Part shown: positions 1 to 8,367 of the stretch, piece after piece | Layout of the letters: each line of letters opens with the position of its first letter | Position numbering within the stretch: the stretch's first letter is position 1 | Notes under the pieces: model-generated | Seen by the model: the letters and a program-made list of their open reading frames with translations, nothing else | Database searches by the model: none | Told to the model about the DNA's origin: nothing | Origin: an uncultured Flavobacteriaceae bacterium | GTDB lineage: Bacteria; Bacteroidota; Bacteroidia; Flavobacteriales; Flavobacteriaceae | Direction of reading: 5' to 3' | NCBI GenBank assembly: GCA_943842245.1 | Contig: CALTAJ010000002.1 | Location: 397,596 to 461,595, forward strand | Length of the DNA stretch: 64,000 bases | Program-made: the position numbers and the translations under genes

Positions 1-1506
1 AAGGTGTTTATAAGCTTTAAGCTTATAATGTACTTGTAAAAAGTTGAAAACTTTATTTACTTCTTTAAGTACTTTTTGATTTGATGTAAACAAGGTATAA
101 TCTGTGTAAACTTTTGCTGTGTCTTCATTAAAATTACCAGTACTTATAAAACCATATCGTCTTTTTTTCCCTTGAGTTGACTTTTCAATAACGCATATTT
201 TAGAATGGACTTTTAAACCAGGAATACCAAAAATAAGTTCTACCCCAGCAGCCTGCATTTGTTCAGCATATATTATATTATTGGTTTCATCAAAGCGTGC
301 TTGAAGCTCTATTTGAACTAAAACTTTTTTTCCATTCTTGGCAGCATTAATTAAAGAACTTGCAACATTCGAAAGTCTAGAAAGACGATAAATTGTTATT
401 TTTATAATTGTTACTTCTGGATCTAAAGCAGCTTCACGCAAAAATTTTATAACGAATGAAAAACTATGATATGGAGTGTATAATAGATAATCTTTTTGCT
501 TTATTGCTTTAAAAATACTTTTCTCCAAAGAAAGGCCATTTATTGGTAGGGCTTCTTTTCGCTCATATTGTAAATCACATCGATTTAATTGTGGAAAGTT
601 CATATAATCTCTTCGATGATGATAACGACCTCCAGGAATAAGGCTATCGTTAGTCCCAACACCAAGAATTTTTTTAACCATATTAATAGCTTCTTTAGAA
701 ATATCTTTATCATGAACTAGACGAACAGGTTCTGCAAGAAAACGATCCCGTACACTTTCAACAATTTTATCTATATAACTCTTTGACACATCACCTTCCA
801 TATCTAATTCTGCATCACGTGTGACTTTAATCATGTGAGACTCTATATGAGTATATTCGAAAAAATTGAAAATTATATGAAAATGATATCGTATCAAATC
901 GTCAAGAAACATAACGTATTTCTTGTCGTTAATACTTGGTAAAACAATAAAACGGTCTAAATCAGTTGGCAATTCAATTAAAGCAAATTGTGTCTTAACT
1001 TCTTTTTTTTCATCAAAAATTAACTTTACTGCTAAAAATGCATTATTATCTGAAAAATCCTGATTATCATCTTCAGAAACAATAATCGTCATTAATGAAG
1101 GGCTAACTTTTTGTATAAAATACTCTTTTAGAAAAGTCTCATGTTCCTTTAGAACTTCACTTTCATTAATAAAATAAATCTCTTCTTTTTCTAGCTCTAC
1201 TTCAATAGAACTAAGAATCTGGGTACTTTCTTTTTGTTGTTTAATTACTTTTTGAGTAATAGTTTTCAATAAATCTGAAGCGGTCAAACCTCCAAAAATA
1301 TTTTTCCCTGATTTTTCTGATTGAGCAATTCGCTGAACAGTTGCAAAACGGACCTGAAAAAATTCATCTAAGTTATTAGAGAAAATTCCTATAAAACGAA
1401 GGCGCTCCAAAAGTGGAACATCTGGATCGGCTGCTTCTTGAAGTACACGCCCATTAAAGTCTAACCAACTTAATTCTCTGTTGATATACCTTTCTTGCTT
1501 TTTCAT
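1..1506 (-). CDS. ppk1: Polyphosphate kinase 1, partial (C-terminus beyond window start)
   Basis: Makes inorganic polyphosphate reversibly from ATP through a phosphohistidine enzyme intermediate. The reading frame is open from an ATG at 1506 to the window edge, giving 502 residues; the family is usually near 690, so about 180-200 C-terminal residues are missing. It opens with the typical N-terminal domain (ELSWLDFNGRVLQEA, later NNLDEFFQVR). The motif LLYTPYHSF is present, and KVHSKICVI places the candidate phospho-acceptor at His434, matching His435 of the E. coli enzyme. One base separates it from the sixA stop, so the two genes are almost certainly co-transcribed. It is the last visible gene of the pyrR-to-ppk1 run. 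Confidence 0.95.
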   Translation of the reverse strand, partial: MKKQERYINRELSWLDFNGRVLQEAADPDVPLLERLRFIGIFSNNLDEFFQVRFATVQRIAQSEKSGKNIFGGLTASDLLKTITQKVIKQQKESTQILSSIEVELEKEEIYFINESEVLKEHETFLKEYFIQKVSPSLMTIIVSEDDNQDFSDNNAFLAVKLIFDEKKEVKTQFALIELPTDLDRFIVLPSINDKKYVMFLDDLIRYHFHIIFNFFEYTHIESHMIKVTRDAELDMEGDVSKSYIDKIVESVRDRFLAEPVRLVHDKDISKEAINMVKKILGVGTNDSLIPGGRYHHRRDYMNFPQLNRCDLQYERKEALPINGLSLEKSIFKAIKQKDYLLYTPYHSFSFVIKFLREAALDPEVTIIKITIYRLSRLSNVASSLINAAKNGKKVLVQIELQARFDETNNIIYAEQMQAAGVELIFGIPGLKVHSKICVIEKSTQGKKRRYGFISTGNFNEDTAKVYTDYTLFTSNQKVLKEVNKVFNFLQVHYKLKAYKHL

Positions 1507-1507
1507 A

Positions 1508-1993
1508 CTACTTTAAAATTATTTTTGGTATTCCTAAAGTTAATGCTCCATCTGCTATATTAATCCACTTACTTTGTTGAAATTCTAATTTTGCCCATGC
1601 AGAAGTTGGTAAATAATCTAATTCTGTATTACTAAGATATGACGCTGCATCAGTAAATGCAGGATTATGACCAACACAAATAACACTCTCATATTTATCC
1701 GATAATTTCTTTAAAAAATCAATCAATTTTGAGGCTTCGAAGGTATAAAGGTCCTCAACAAGATTAACTGTTTTAAAAGAAATTAATAAGCTATTAACCA
1801 AGATTGATGTAGTATGTGTAGCTCTATTTGCAGTACTTGAAAAAATAATTTCAGATGAAGAAAAAATTTCAGGATTATGCATCGCCATTTGTTTAATTCG
1901 TTTTATTCCCTTTTTACTTAAGGGTCGGTCACGATCTTCTAAATTAAATTCCCATGAAGATTTAGCATGACGTATTAAAACTAATTTTTTCAT
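1508..1993 (-). CDS. sixA: SixA-type phosphohistidine phosphatase (histidine phosphatase superfamily)
   Basis: 161 residues, the usual size for SixA. The catalytic LIRHAKSSW motif puts the nucleophilic histidine at residue 9, and CVGHNPAF supplies the second active-site histidine (about residue 109). SixA proteins remove phosphate from phosphohistidine in protein partners; the partner here is not shown by the sequence. It sits one base from pdxH upstream and one base from ppk1 downstream. PPK1 itself works through a phosphohistidine, so a functional link is possible but is inference. The family assignment is firm, the substrate is unknown. Confidence 0.88.
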   Translation of the reverse strand: MKKLVLIRHAKSSWEFNLEDRDRPLSKKGIKRIKQMAMHNPEIFSSSEIIFSSTANRATHTTSILVNSLLISFKTVNLVEDLYTFEASKLIDFLKKLSDKYESVICVGHNPAFTDAASYLSNTELDYLPTSAWAKLEFQQSKWINIADGALTLGIPKIILK

Positions 1994-1994
1994 A

Positions 1995-2645
1995 TCATGG
2001 TGCTAATCGTTCTAAATCCCATAATCCTGTTTGAAGTAAATGGCAACGTATTCGATCATGTAAACGATTGGGTCTACCTTGCCAAAACTCGATAGATTTA
2101 GGAATGACCAGATAACCACCCCAGTTATCTGGACGAGGAATTTCTTCATTTTTATATTGAATCTCTAAAGCATTTAATTTAGCTTCTAAAATTGTTCGAT
2201 CTGAAATTACATTACTTTGATCAGACACAATAGCTCCTAATTGACTTCCTTTTGGTCTTGAATTAAAGTATTCATCTGAAAGGTCTGAAGGTGTTTTTTG
2301 AATCAATCCTTTAATAATTACTTGACGCTCAAGAGGAGGCCAAAAAAAAGATAATCCAACTTTTGGATGATGAGCAATTGCTAACCCTTTCTCACTTTGG
2401 TAGTTTGTATAAAAAACAAAGCCTTTATCTGTAAAAGCTTTAAGCAGAACCACTCTAGACTTTGGAAAATCGTCTATCCCCAGGGTCGCTAAGGACATCG
2501 CGTTAGCTTCTTCAATTTCAGAATGATTAGATGCTTCATCAAACCATTTTTTAAAAAAACCTATAGGATCGTCGCCAACATCAGATAAGTCTAATGAACT
2601 TTTATCGTATGACTTTCTGAGTTGTCCTAAATCTTCTTTATCCAT
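1995..2645 (-). CDS. pdxH: Pyridoxamine/pyridoxine 5'-phosphate oxidase
   Basis: FMN-dependent oxidase that makes pyridoxal 5'-phosphate from PNP or PMP. At 216 residues it has the normal length. Family features seen are the N-terminal LRKSYDKSSLDLSD segment, the SRVVLLKAF and FVFYTNYQSEKG flavin-site region, the GSQLGAIVSDQS stretch and the C-terminal RLHDRIR...RLAP signature. It follows rnz by 28 bases and precedes sixA by one base, as part of the long minus-strand run. The C-terminal signature makes the assignment nearly certain. Confidence 0.96.
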   Translation of the reverse strand: MDKEDLGQLRKSYDKSSLDLSDVGDDPIGFFKKWFDEASNHSEIEEANAMSLATLGIDDFPKSRVVLLKAFTDKGFVFYTNYQSEKGLAIAHHPKVGLSFFWPPLERQVIIKGLIQKTPSDLSDEYFNSRPKGSQLGAIVSDQSNVISDRTILEAKLNALEIQYKNEEIPRPDNWGGYLVIPKSIEFWQGRPNRLHDRIRCHLLQTGLWDLERLAP

Positions 2646-2673
2646 ATATTATGCAATTTACAATTGATTTTAT

Positions 2674-3582
2674 TTAAATAGAAAAAGTTTTTAAATCTTC
2701 AGATAAAAGAATTGATTCAAAAACTGTAGAAGCTTCTTTAATAAAGTCCTTTTTATCAGAATAACGATTCGAATAATGGCCTAATAATAGTTTTTTTACA
2801 TTTGCAGAATTTGCAATTTTTGCAGCTTGAAGTGCTGTACTGTGTTTAGTTTTTTTTGCTAAATCTGCATGTTTTTCTAAAAATGTAGCTTCATGGTATA
2901 ACAAGTCAACCCCCTTTATAAGTGAAATCAATTCCCTGTTGTATGCTGTGTCACTACAATATGCATATTTTTTTGAGGGTTCTGGATTTAAAGTAAGCTC
3001 TTTATTTTCTTTAAAGATTCCATTCGCTAGCTCTATACCAAAACCGTTTTGTAATTGAGAGTAATGGAAAGGTTCTAAATTCAAACTTTCTATGGCTTTA
3101 GAATTTATTTTACGTTTAACCGTTTTAGTAGTAAATAGAAAACCATTTGTGTAAATACGATGATCTAATGGCAGCGTAGAAACACAAATAGTATCATCCT
3201 CGAATATTTTTTCACTATTTGGTGATGATAATTCGTGAAAATGTAAAGAATAATCTGTCCAAGAATTCGACATTTTTAGCTGTAATGTAATAATTTCTTT
3301 AATTCCCTTGGGTCCATATATATTAAGTTGAGTTGTACGACCAAGTAAACGAAATGTACTTATCAAACCAATGAGACCGTAAAAGTGATCTCCGTGCAAA
3401 TGAGAAATAAAAATATGCTTAATACGAGTAAATTTAACTTTTGCTCTTCGCAATTGCATTTGAGTCCCTTCTCCACAGTCGATTAAAAAAAGATTTCCTT
3501 GGACATCTAGCAATTGAGAGGAAGTGTGTTTGTTTTCTCTAGGTGTTGCAGAGTGACAACCTAAAATAGTTAACTCTAACAT
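2674..3582 (-). CDS. rnz: Ribonuclease Z (tRNA 3' endonuclease)
   Basis: Metallo-beta-lactamase-fold enzyme that cuts the 3' trailer from tRNA precursors. The zinc motif HLHGDH is at residues 61-66, followed by a further zinc ligand in YCSDTAYN and by LLGHYSNRY near the C-terminus. The length of 302 residues fits bacterial RNase Z, and the opening LTILGCHSATP is typical. It is separated by one base from the small unknown gene upstream; that pairing is common in flavobacteria, in my recollection. Confidence 0.95.
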   Translation of the reverse strand: MLELTILGCHSATPRENKHTSSQLLDVQGNLFLIDCGEGTQMQLRRAKVKFTRIKHIFISHLHGDHFYGLIGLISTFRLLGRTTQLNIYGPKGIKEIITLQLKMSNSWTDYSLHFHELSSPNSEKIFEDDTICVSTLPLDHRIYTNGFLFTTKTVKRKINSKAIESLNLEPFHYSQLQNGFGIELANGIFKENKELTLNPEPSKKYAYCSDTAYNRELISLIKGVDLLYHEATFLEKHADLAKKTKHSTALQAAKIANSANVKKLLLGHYSNRYSDKKDFIKEASTVFESILLSEDLKTFSI

Positions 3583-3583
3583 A

Positions 3584-3892
3584 TCAAAAACCTAATTCAC
3601 GTTGTATTTGTTCAAAGGAAATGAAGTCCAAAGCCTCTTGCTTAGTTGGTACTAAATCCCAAGATTCAGGATAATAAATTTTCTTTTCTATAGGAATGAT
3701 AATAACAAAACATCGATTGTGAGTTTTTTGAAAAGACCGAATTTCAGATAAAAAAGATTTGTCAGGGATAGTTTTAGAGCAATCAATAATTAAGTCTAAT
3801 AAATGTTTTTTTATTTTTTTTTTCAAATCTTGTTTTATATCTAAATCCATAACGTCTATAAAACCAATGCCCGATCCTTCAATTTTTATCAT
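3584..3892 (-). CDS. Conserved hypothetical protein upstream of rnz
   Basis: 102 residues with no signal peptide or membrane segment. The pattern of alternating hydrophobic strands and helices (LIIDCSKTIPDKSFLSEI, then RCFVIIIPIEK) loosely resembles a small STAS-like alpha/beta fold, but I cannot confirm this. Its start overlaps the pyrB stop by four bases and its stop lies one base before rnz, so it is translated within the operon. The function is not recognised; a role coupled to RNase Z is only suggested by position. Confidence 0.75.
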   Translation of the reverse strand: MIKIEGSGIGFIDVMDLDIKQDLKKKIKKHLLDLIIDCSKTIPDKSFLSEIRSFQKTHNRCFVIIIPIEKKIYYPESWDLVPTKQEALDFISFEQIQRELGF

Positions 3893-4824
3893 TCTGAAAT
3901 ATTTAATTGAGATCCTAAAAGATAAATGATTGCCATTCGAATAGCTAATCCATTTTCAACTTGGTCTAGAATGATTGCTTGATCAGAATCAGCAACCTCA
4001 CTAGTAATTTCTACTCCTCTATTTATTGGTCCAGGGTGTAAAACTAAAATTTCCTTTCTCAACTTTTTAAGACGTTCGTAATTTAACCCAAAGTTTTGAC
4101 TATATTCTCGATCAGAGGGAAAATAACTCAGATCCATACGCTCATTTTGAACTCGTAACATATTTACTGCATCACACCAGTTCAAAACTCGCATCAAATC
4201 AGAAGAGTAAGTAACTCCCAAGGAGTTTATGTGCTTTGGTAAAAGAGACTTTGGCGCACACACTTTAACATCTGCCCCTAGCATTTTTAAAGCATAAATA
4301 TTTGACAACGCAACTCGTGAATGTAAAACATCTCCTACTATTGCAATACGTTTCCCTTGAAGATCTCCTAACCTCTCTATAAGAGAATAAGCATCTAATA
4401 GGGCTTGTGAAGGATGTTCATGGGTTCCGTCTCCAGCATTAATTATGCATGAATCAACTTGCTTAGATAAAAAATGAGCAGCACCTGGGTTAGGATGACG
4501 AATTACAATCATATCAACTTTTAAAGCTAAAATATTATTTACTGTATCTACTAATGTTTCACCTTTTGAAACTGAAGATTGATTTGCAGAAAAATTTATC
4601 ACATCTGCAGATAAACGTTTTTCAGCTAATTCAAAAGAAAGTTTAGTACGAGTACTATTTTCATAAAATAAATTAGCTACAGTTATGTCTCTCAAGCTAG
4701 GTACTTTCTTAATTGGTCTATTGATGACTTCCTTAAAGTGAGTAGCTGTTTCAAAAATTAAGTGCAGATCTTCTAGTTGAAGATATTTGATACCTAAAAG
4801 ATGAGCAACACTTAATTTTTTCAT
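3889..4824 (-). CDS. pyrB: Aspartate carbamoyltransferase catalytic subunit
   Basis: Second step of pyrimidine synthesis: carbamoyl phosphate plus aspartate gives carbamoyl aspartate. The carbamoyl-phosphate site STRT is at residues 57-60, followed by SVSKGET, DGTHEHPSQALLD and, near the C-terminus, LHPGPINRGVEI. At 311 residues it is a standard catalytic chain, and no pyrI regulatory subunit gene is adjacent. The start overlaps pyrR by four bases (ATGA type), which indicates translational coupling. Confidence 0.97.
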   Translation of the reverse strand: MKKLSVAHLLGIKYLQLEDLHLIFETATHFKEVINRPIKKVPSLRDITVANLFYENSTRTKLSFELAEKRLSADVINFSANQSSVSKGETLVDTVNNILALKVDMIVIRHPNPGAAHFLSKQVDSCIINAGDGTHEHPSQALLDAYSLIERLGDLQGKRIAIVGDVLHSRVALSNIYALKMLGADVKVCAPKSLLPKHINSLGVTYSSDLMRVLNWCDAVNMLRVQNERMDLSYFPSDREYSQNFGLNYERLKKLRKEILVLHPGPINRGVEITSEVADSDQAIILDQVENGLAIRMAIIYLLGSQLNISE

Positions 4825-5363
4825 TCGTTATTTTTTTCTAAATAAACAATGCTTTTTTGAGATGACTTAGACCAAACTACTTTAACCTTATCACCTTGAA
4901 GAGCATCTATTTGCGCACCCAAATAATCAGGCTGTATAGGTAAATGACGACTAAATCTACGATCTACCAAAACAAGTAATTCAATAGACTTTGGACGTCC
5001 ATATGTGTCAATAGCAGTAAGTGCTGCACGTATACTTCTACCTGTAAATAAAACATCATCAATCAATACAACATTTTTACCTTCTACTGTTTCATTCATT
5101 TCAGTGGTTCTAGCATTAAGTGGCTGATGATTTCTTCGGAAATCATCTCGGAAGAAGGTAGTGTCTAGTTTACCAAATTTAATTGAATTTAAACCCTCTT
5201 TTTTAAGTAAAATTAATAGTTGTTTAAGTAAATTAGTTCCTCTAGGCTGTAAGCCAATTAATACAACATTTGAAAAATCTAGGTGACGTTCAATAAGTTG
5301 ATGACACAATCGCCTTAAAATAATATTTACTTTTTTTTCACTAAGAAGAACTTTAATTGCCAT
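4821..5363 (-). CDS. pyrR: PyrR bifunctional protein (pyr regulator / uracil phosphoribosyltransferase)
   Basis: 180 residues with the phosphoribosyltransferase PRPP loop VVLIDDVLFTGRS at about 98-110 and LIGLQPRG near residue 35. PyrR proteins convert uracil to UMP and, in many bacteria, bind pyr mRNA to attenuate transcription. It heads the run and overlaps pyrB by four bases, so autogenous control of the pyrimidine gene is plausible. I see no clear antiterminator/terminator pair in the short leader, so the RNA-binding role here is inference. Confidence 0.93.
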   Translation of the reverse strand: MAIKVLLSEKKVNIILRRLCHQLIERHLDFSNVVLIGLQPRGTNLLKQLLILLKKEGLNSIKFGKLDTTFFRDDFRRNHQPLNARTTEMNETVEGKNVVLIDDVLFTGRSIRAALTAIDTYGRPKSIELLVLVDRRFSRHLPIQPDYLGAQIDALQGDKVKVVWSKSSQKSIVYLEKNNE

Positions 5364-5402
5364 CCCAAGAATATTTTATAAAAGTATTGTTTTCTTAAGT
5401 AT

Positions 5403-5428
5403 AAAAAAAACCCTCGATGGAGGGTTTT
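5403..5428 (-). terminator. Rho-independent terminator downstream of rpsA
   Basis: A nine-base stem (AAAACCCTC / GAGGGTTTT) with a CATC loop runs, on the minus strand, directly into a run of eight T. It lies 25 bases after the rpsA stop and just before pyrR, so it ends the rpsA transcript and separates it from the pyr run. Confidence 0.88.
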
Positions 5429-5453
5429 AATTTTTAAAAAAGTTTTAAGTTTT

Positions 5454-7499
5454 TCATTTCTTGCCTTTCATCTTCTCTTTTAAAGTTGCAAGTGCATCTA
5501 GATCACCCAAAGTAGTTTTTTCTGAATTTGAAGCAGAAACTTTAGCGGCAGATCGTTTAACATTTTTCATCTCTTGTTCCTTAAACATAGCAGTATGCGA
5601 AGCAACTACACGTTTAAATTCTTTATTAAACTCAATAATTTTAAATGTAGCTTGTTCACCTTTAGATAATTTAGTTCCATCCTGTTTCTCGATGTGTCGA
5701 GAAGGAACAAAAGCAATAATATCCTCATTAAATGAAATTGTAGCACCTTTATCAACAATCTCGGTAAGGGAAGCTTCATGTTCTGTATCAAGAGCAAATT
5801 CTTTTTCATATTTATCCCATGGATTATCTTTAGTGTGTTTATGTCCTAAGCTTAATTTACGACCTTCTACATCCAGCTCAAGAACAATTACATCTATACT
5901 ATCACCCAAGGTTAATACCTCAGAGGGATGCTTAACTTTCTTAGTCCATGATAAGTCAGAAATATAAACCAAACCATCAATTCCTTCCTCAAGCTCAACA
6001 AATACTCCAAAATTGGTAAAGTTTCTAACTAAACCTGAGTGCTTTGAACCAATAGGATATTTTGAAGTAATATCTGTCCAAGGATCTGGAGTAATTTGCT
6101 TAACACCCAATGACATTTTTCGAGATTCACGATCAAGGGTTAGTATAACTGCTTCAACTTCATCCCCTACTTTAACAAAATCTTGAGCTGATCGTAAATG
6201 TGTAGACCAAGACATTTCTGAAACATGGACGAGTCCTTCGACACCTTCCTCAATTTCAATAAAAGCCCCGTAATCGGCAATAACAACTACCTTTCCATTT
6301 ACTCGATCTCCTTCTTTAATAGTATCGGATAATTTCTCCCATGGATGCGAACTCAATTGTTTTAGTCCGAGTTGGATTCTAGATTTATTATCATCAAAAT
6401 CTAAAATTACGACATTTAGTTTTTGATCTAATTCTAAAATCTCACTTGGGTGATTAATACGACTCCAAGATAGGTCAGTGATATGAATTAAACCGTCTAC
6501 TCCACCTAGATCAATAAAAACACCATAAGAAGTAATATTTTTGACAATACCCTCTAATACTTGACCTTTTTCTAATTGACCTATAATTTCTTTCTTCTGT
6601 TCTTCAATGTCGGCTTCAATAAGTGCTTTGTGGGAAACAACCACATTTTTAAATTCATGATTGATTTTGACAACCTTAAATTCCATGGTTTTATTAACAT
6701 ACTGATCATAGTCTCTAATAGGTTTTACATCAATTTGTGAACCTGGTAAAAATGCTTCAATACCAAATACATCTACAATCATACCACCTTTAGTTCTACA
6801 TTTAACAAACCCACTTACAATTTCAGAATTATCATGTGCATTATTTACGCGATCCCATGCTTTAATTACACGGGCTTTACGATGGGAAAGAACCAATTGA
6901 CCAGTTCGATCTTCTCGAGTATCAACAATAACTTCTACTTTATCTCCTAACTTCAAATCTGGATTATAGCGAAATTCATTAAGTGAAATTACACCTTCTG
7001 ATTTTGCATTGATATCAATTATAGCTTCACGCTCTGTCATGTAAACAACTGTACCTTCAATTACGTCATCATCCGAGGTGTCAACAAAGTTTTCTTTGAC
7101 TAGTTTCTCAAATTCATCTAATTTTTGGTCATCAATAACGTCAATACCCTCTTGATAATTATGCCAATTAAAACTGTCTAGAAAATCAGATTGTGATTTT
7201 ATGAAATTTTCTTTTTCTAATAAAATAGATTTATCATTTATAGTTTTTGAATTAGAAACTTCGAGCTGATCTTCAATAATTTTTTCAACTCTTTTGGGAG
7301 CAGTTTTTTTAGTTATAGCTTTTTTGGGAGCAGCTTTTTTAGTTATAGCTTTTTTGGGAGCAGCTTTTTTGGGAGCAGCTTTTTTGTCAGTTTCTTTTGA
7401 AGTAGTTTTTTTTACAACAGTTTTTGTAGTTTTTTTTACTGCTACTTCTTTAGTTACTGTTTTTTTTTCAGCAGCCTTTTCGGTTGGTTTTTTAGCCAT
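5454..7499 (-). CDS. rpsA: 30S ribosomal protein S1 with long Lys/Ala/Pro-rich N-terminal tail
   Basis: mRNA-binding ribosomal protein of 681 residues. From about residue 98 (FIKSQSDFLDSFNWHNYQEG) onward it matches the usual flavobacterial S1 of roughly 590 residues, with six successive S1/OB repeats (for example GVFIDLGGVDGLIHITDLSW, GAFIEIEEGVEGLVHVSEM, GVFVELEEGIDGLVYISDL) and the ending LATLKEKMKGKK. The first ~97 residues are extra: a basic, low-complexity tail rich in KKAAPKK and KKAITKK repeats, followed by an acidic linker. The ATG at 7499 sits about 100 bases below a strong promoter match, and no later ATG gives a better start. Tails of this type vary between flavobacterial genera, to my knowledge. 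Confidence 0.96.
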   Translation of the reverse strand: MAKKPTEKAAEKKTVTKEVAVKKTTKTVVKKTTSKETDKKAAPKKAAPKKAITKKAAPKKAITKKTAPKRVEKIIEDQLEVSNSKTINDKSILLEKENFIKSQSDFLDSFNWHNYQEGIDVIDDQKLDEFEKLVKENFVDTSDDDVIEGTVVYMTEREAIIDINAKSEGVISLNEFRYNPDLKLGDKVEVIVDTREDRTGQLVLSHRKARVIKAWDRVNNAHDNSEIVSGFVKCRTKGGMIVDVFGIEAFLPGSQIDVKPIRDYDQYVNKTMEFKVVKINHEFKNVVVSHKALIEADIEEQKKEIIGQLEKGQVLEGIVKNITSYGVFIDLGGVDGLIHITDLSWSRINHPSEILELDQKLNVVILDFDDNKSRIQLGLKQLSSHPWEKLSDTIKEGDRVNGKVVVIADYGAFIEIEEGVEGLVHVSEMSWSTHLRSAQDFVKVGDEVEAVILTLDRESRKMSLGVKQITPDPWTDITSKYPIGSKHSGLVRNFTNFGVFVELEEGIDGLVYISDLSWTKKVKHPSEVLTLGDSIDVIVLELDVEGRKLSLGHKHTKDNPWDKYEKEFALDTEHEASLTEIVDKGATISFNEDIIAFVPSRHIEKQDGTKLSKGEQATFKIIEFNKEFKRVVASHTAMFKEQEMKNVKRSAAKVSASNSEKTTLGDLDALATLKEKMKGKK
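7296..7385 (-). repeat. Tandem repeat encoding the S1 tail
   Basis: Two 30-bp units (7296-7325 and 7326-7355, one base different) are followed by two 15-bp half units (7356-7370, 7371-7385). They encode alternating KKAITKKAAP and KKAAP steps, residues 39-68 of S1. The near-identity at DNA level points to recent slippage or unequal exchange rather than old protein repetition. Confidence 0.9.
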
Positions 7500-7606
7500 T
7501 TCCGATGAGAGGTTTGTATTCTATCGCCGGGAAAACCTTCATTACGGGGACAGAAGATGTTTAAAATTTATTTTGCTTTCGGTTTTTCCTAATAATTAAA
7601 AGCTTG

Positions 7607-7636
7607 CAAATATAATTCTAATGCTTTGATATACAA
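7607..7636 (-). promoter_or_regulatory. Flavobacterial promoter of rpsA
   Basis: On the minus strand TTG (7636-7634), a 19-base spacer, then TATATTTG (7614-7607) match the Bacteroidetes primary-sigma consensus TTG-N19-TAnnTTTG exactly. Transcription would start near 7600, leaving a leader of about 100 bases before the rpsA ATG. Such a long leader could take part in S1 autoregulation, but I see only a weak CGAT...ATCG pairing in it. Confidence 0.75.
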
Positions 7637-7674
7637 ATTATAATCTCCTTTTTTTGAATTAAAATTAATTAGTA

Positions 7675-8349
7675 TCAGCTAATAGTTTTAATGATGTGTT
7701 CATGAAGTTGTTGATAAACTTCTTCTAAACTTTTTTCACTAACTTCTATCTCAATAGCATCATCCGCCTTGACTAATGGACTATCTATTCGTGTGCTATC
7801 AATTAGATCACGTTCCTTAATGCTGGCTAAAACAGAAGCTAGAGATTCTTCATTGCCTATTTCAATTTGTTCAAGTTGTCTACGTTTAGCACGTATCTCT
7901 GGTAAAGCTTTTAAAAAAAATTTACATTCAGCTTCAGGAAAAACAACAGTCCCAATATCTCTTCCATCCATTATGATACCCTTATCAACTCCTAATTTTT
8001 GCTGTTGAGAAACTAAAAATGCACGAACTTCACTTATTTTAGCTACTTTACTAACTTCTGAATTTACTTGCGATAAGCGAATTTCTTTACTAACATTTAC
8101 ACCATTTAAAAAAGTCTGATGATCTAAATGGGTATACTCAAAGTGAATTTTAATTTGATCAAGGTTTAAAATTAATCGCTCTTGGTTAATATTCCCTTGG
8201 GGTTCTTGCTGAAGAGCATAATACGTTACTGCCCTATACATAGCACCGGTGTCAATATAGGTGTAATCTAAAGTTTCTGCTAGAAGCTTAGCGAGTGAAC
8301 TTTTTCCTGTAGAGGCAAAACCGTCAATCGCTACTATAATTTTTTTCAT
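7675..8349 (-). CDS. cmk: Cytidylate kinase
   Basis: Phosphorylates CMP and dCMP with ATP. The P-loop GFASTGKSS is at residues 10-18, followed by YIDTGAMYRAVTYYAL, the substrate-site motif MDGRDIGTVVFP and the lid region KRRQLEQIE. At 224 residues it has normal length. It precedes rpsA, a widespread bacterial neighbourhood (cmk-rpsA), although rpsA has its own promoter in the 175-base gap. The gap to lon upstream is 18 bases, so it is probably co-transcribed with lon. Confidence 0.96.
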   Translation of the reverse strand: MKKIIVAIDGFASTGKSSLAKLLAETLDYTYIDTGAMYRAVTYYALQQEPQGNINQERLILNLDQIKIHFEYTHLDHQTFLNGVNVSKEIRLSQVNSEVSKVAKISEVRAFLVSQQQKLGVDKGIIMDGRDIGTVVFPEAECKFFLKALPEIRAKRRQLEQIEIGNEESLASVLASIKERDLIDSTRIDSPLVKADDAIEIEVSEKSLEEVYQQLHEHIIKTIS

Positions 8350-8367
8350 TTTTAAATATAAAACTAT

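Noticed and set aside
5461-5967. 168-codon plus-strand open frame inside rpsA
   Set aside because: It is antisense to the conserved C-terminal S1 repeats, has no family features and reflects codon bias of the true gene.
7296-7385. Possible CRISPR array
   Set aside because: The repeats are directly adjacent with no unique spacers and encode the S1 tail in frame.
7294-7599. Plus-strand frame encoding a hydrophobic repeat protein (VIAFLGAAFL pattern)
   Set aside because: It is the reverse complement of the lysine/alanine repeats of the S1 tail; AAG/GCT-rich repeats give Phe/Ala-rich antisense frames.
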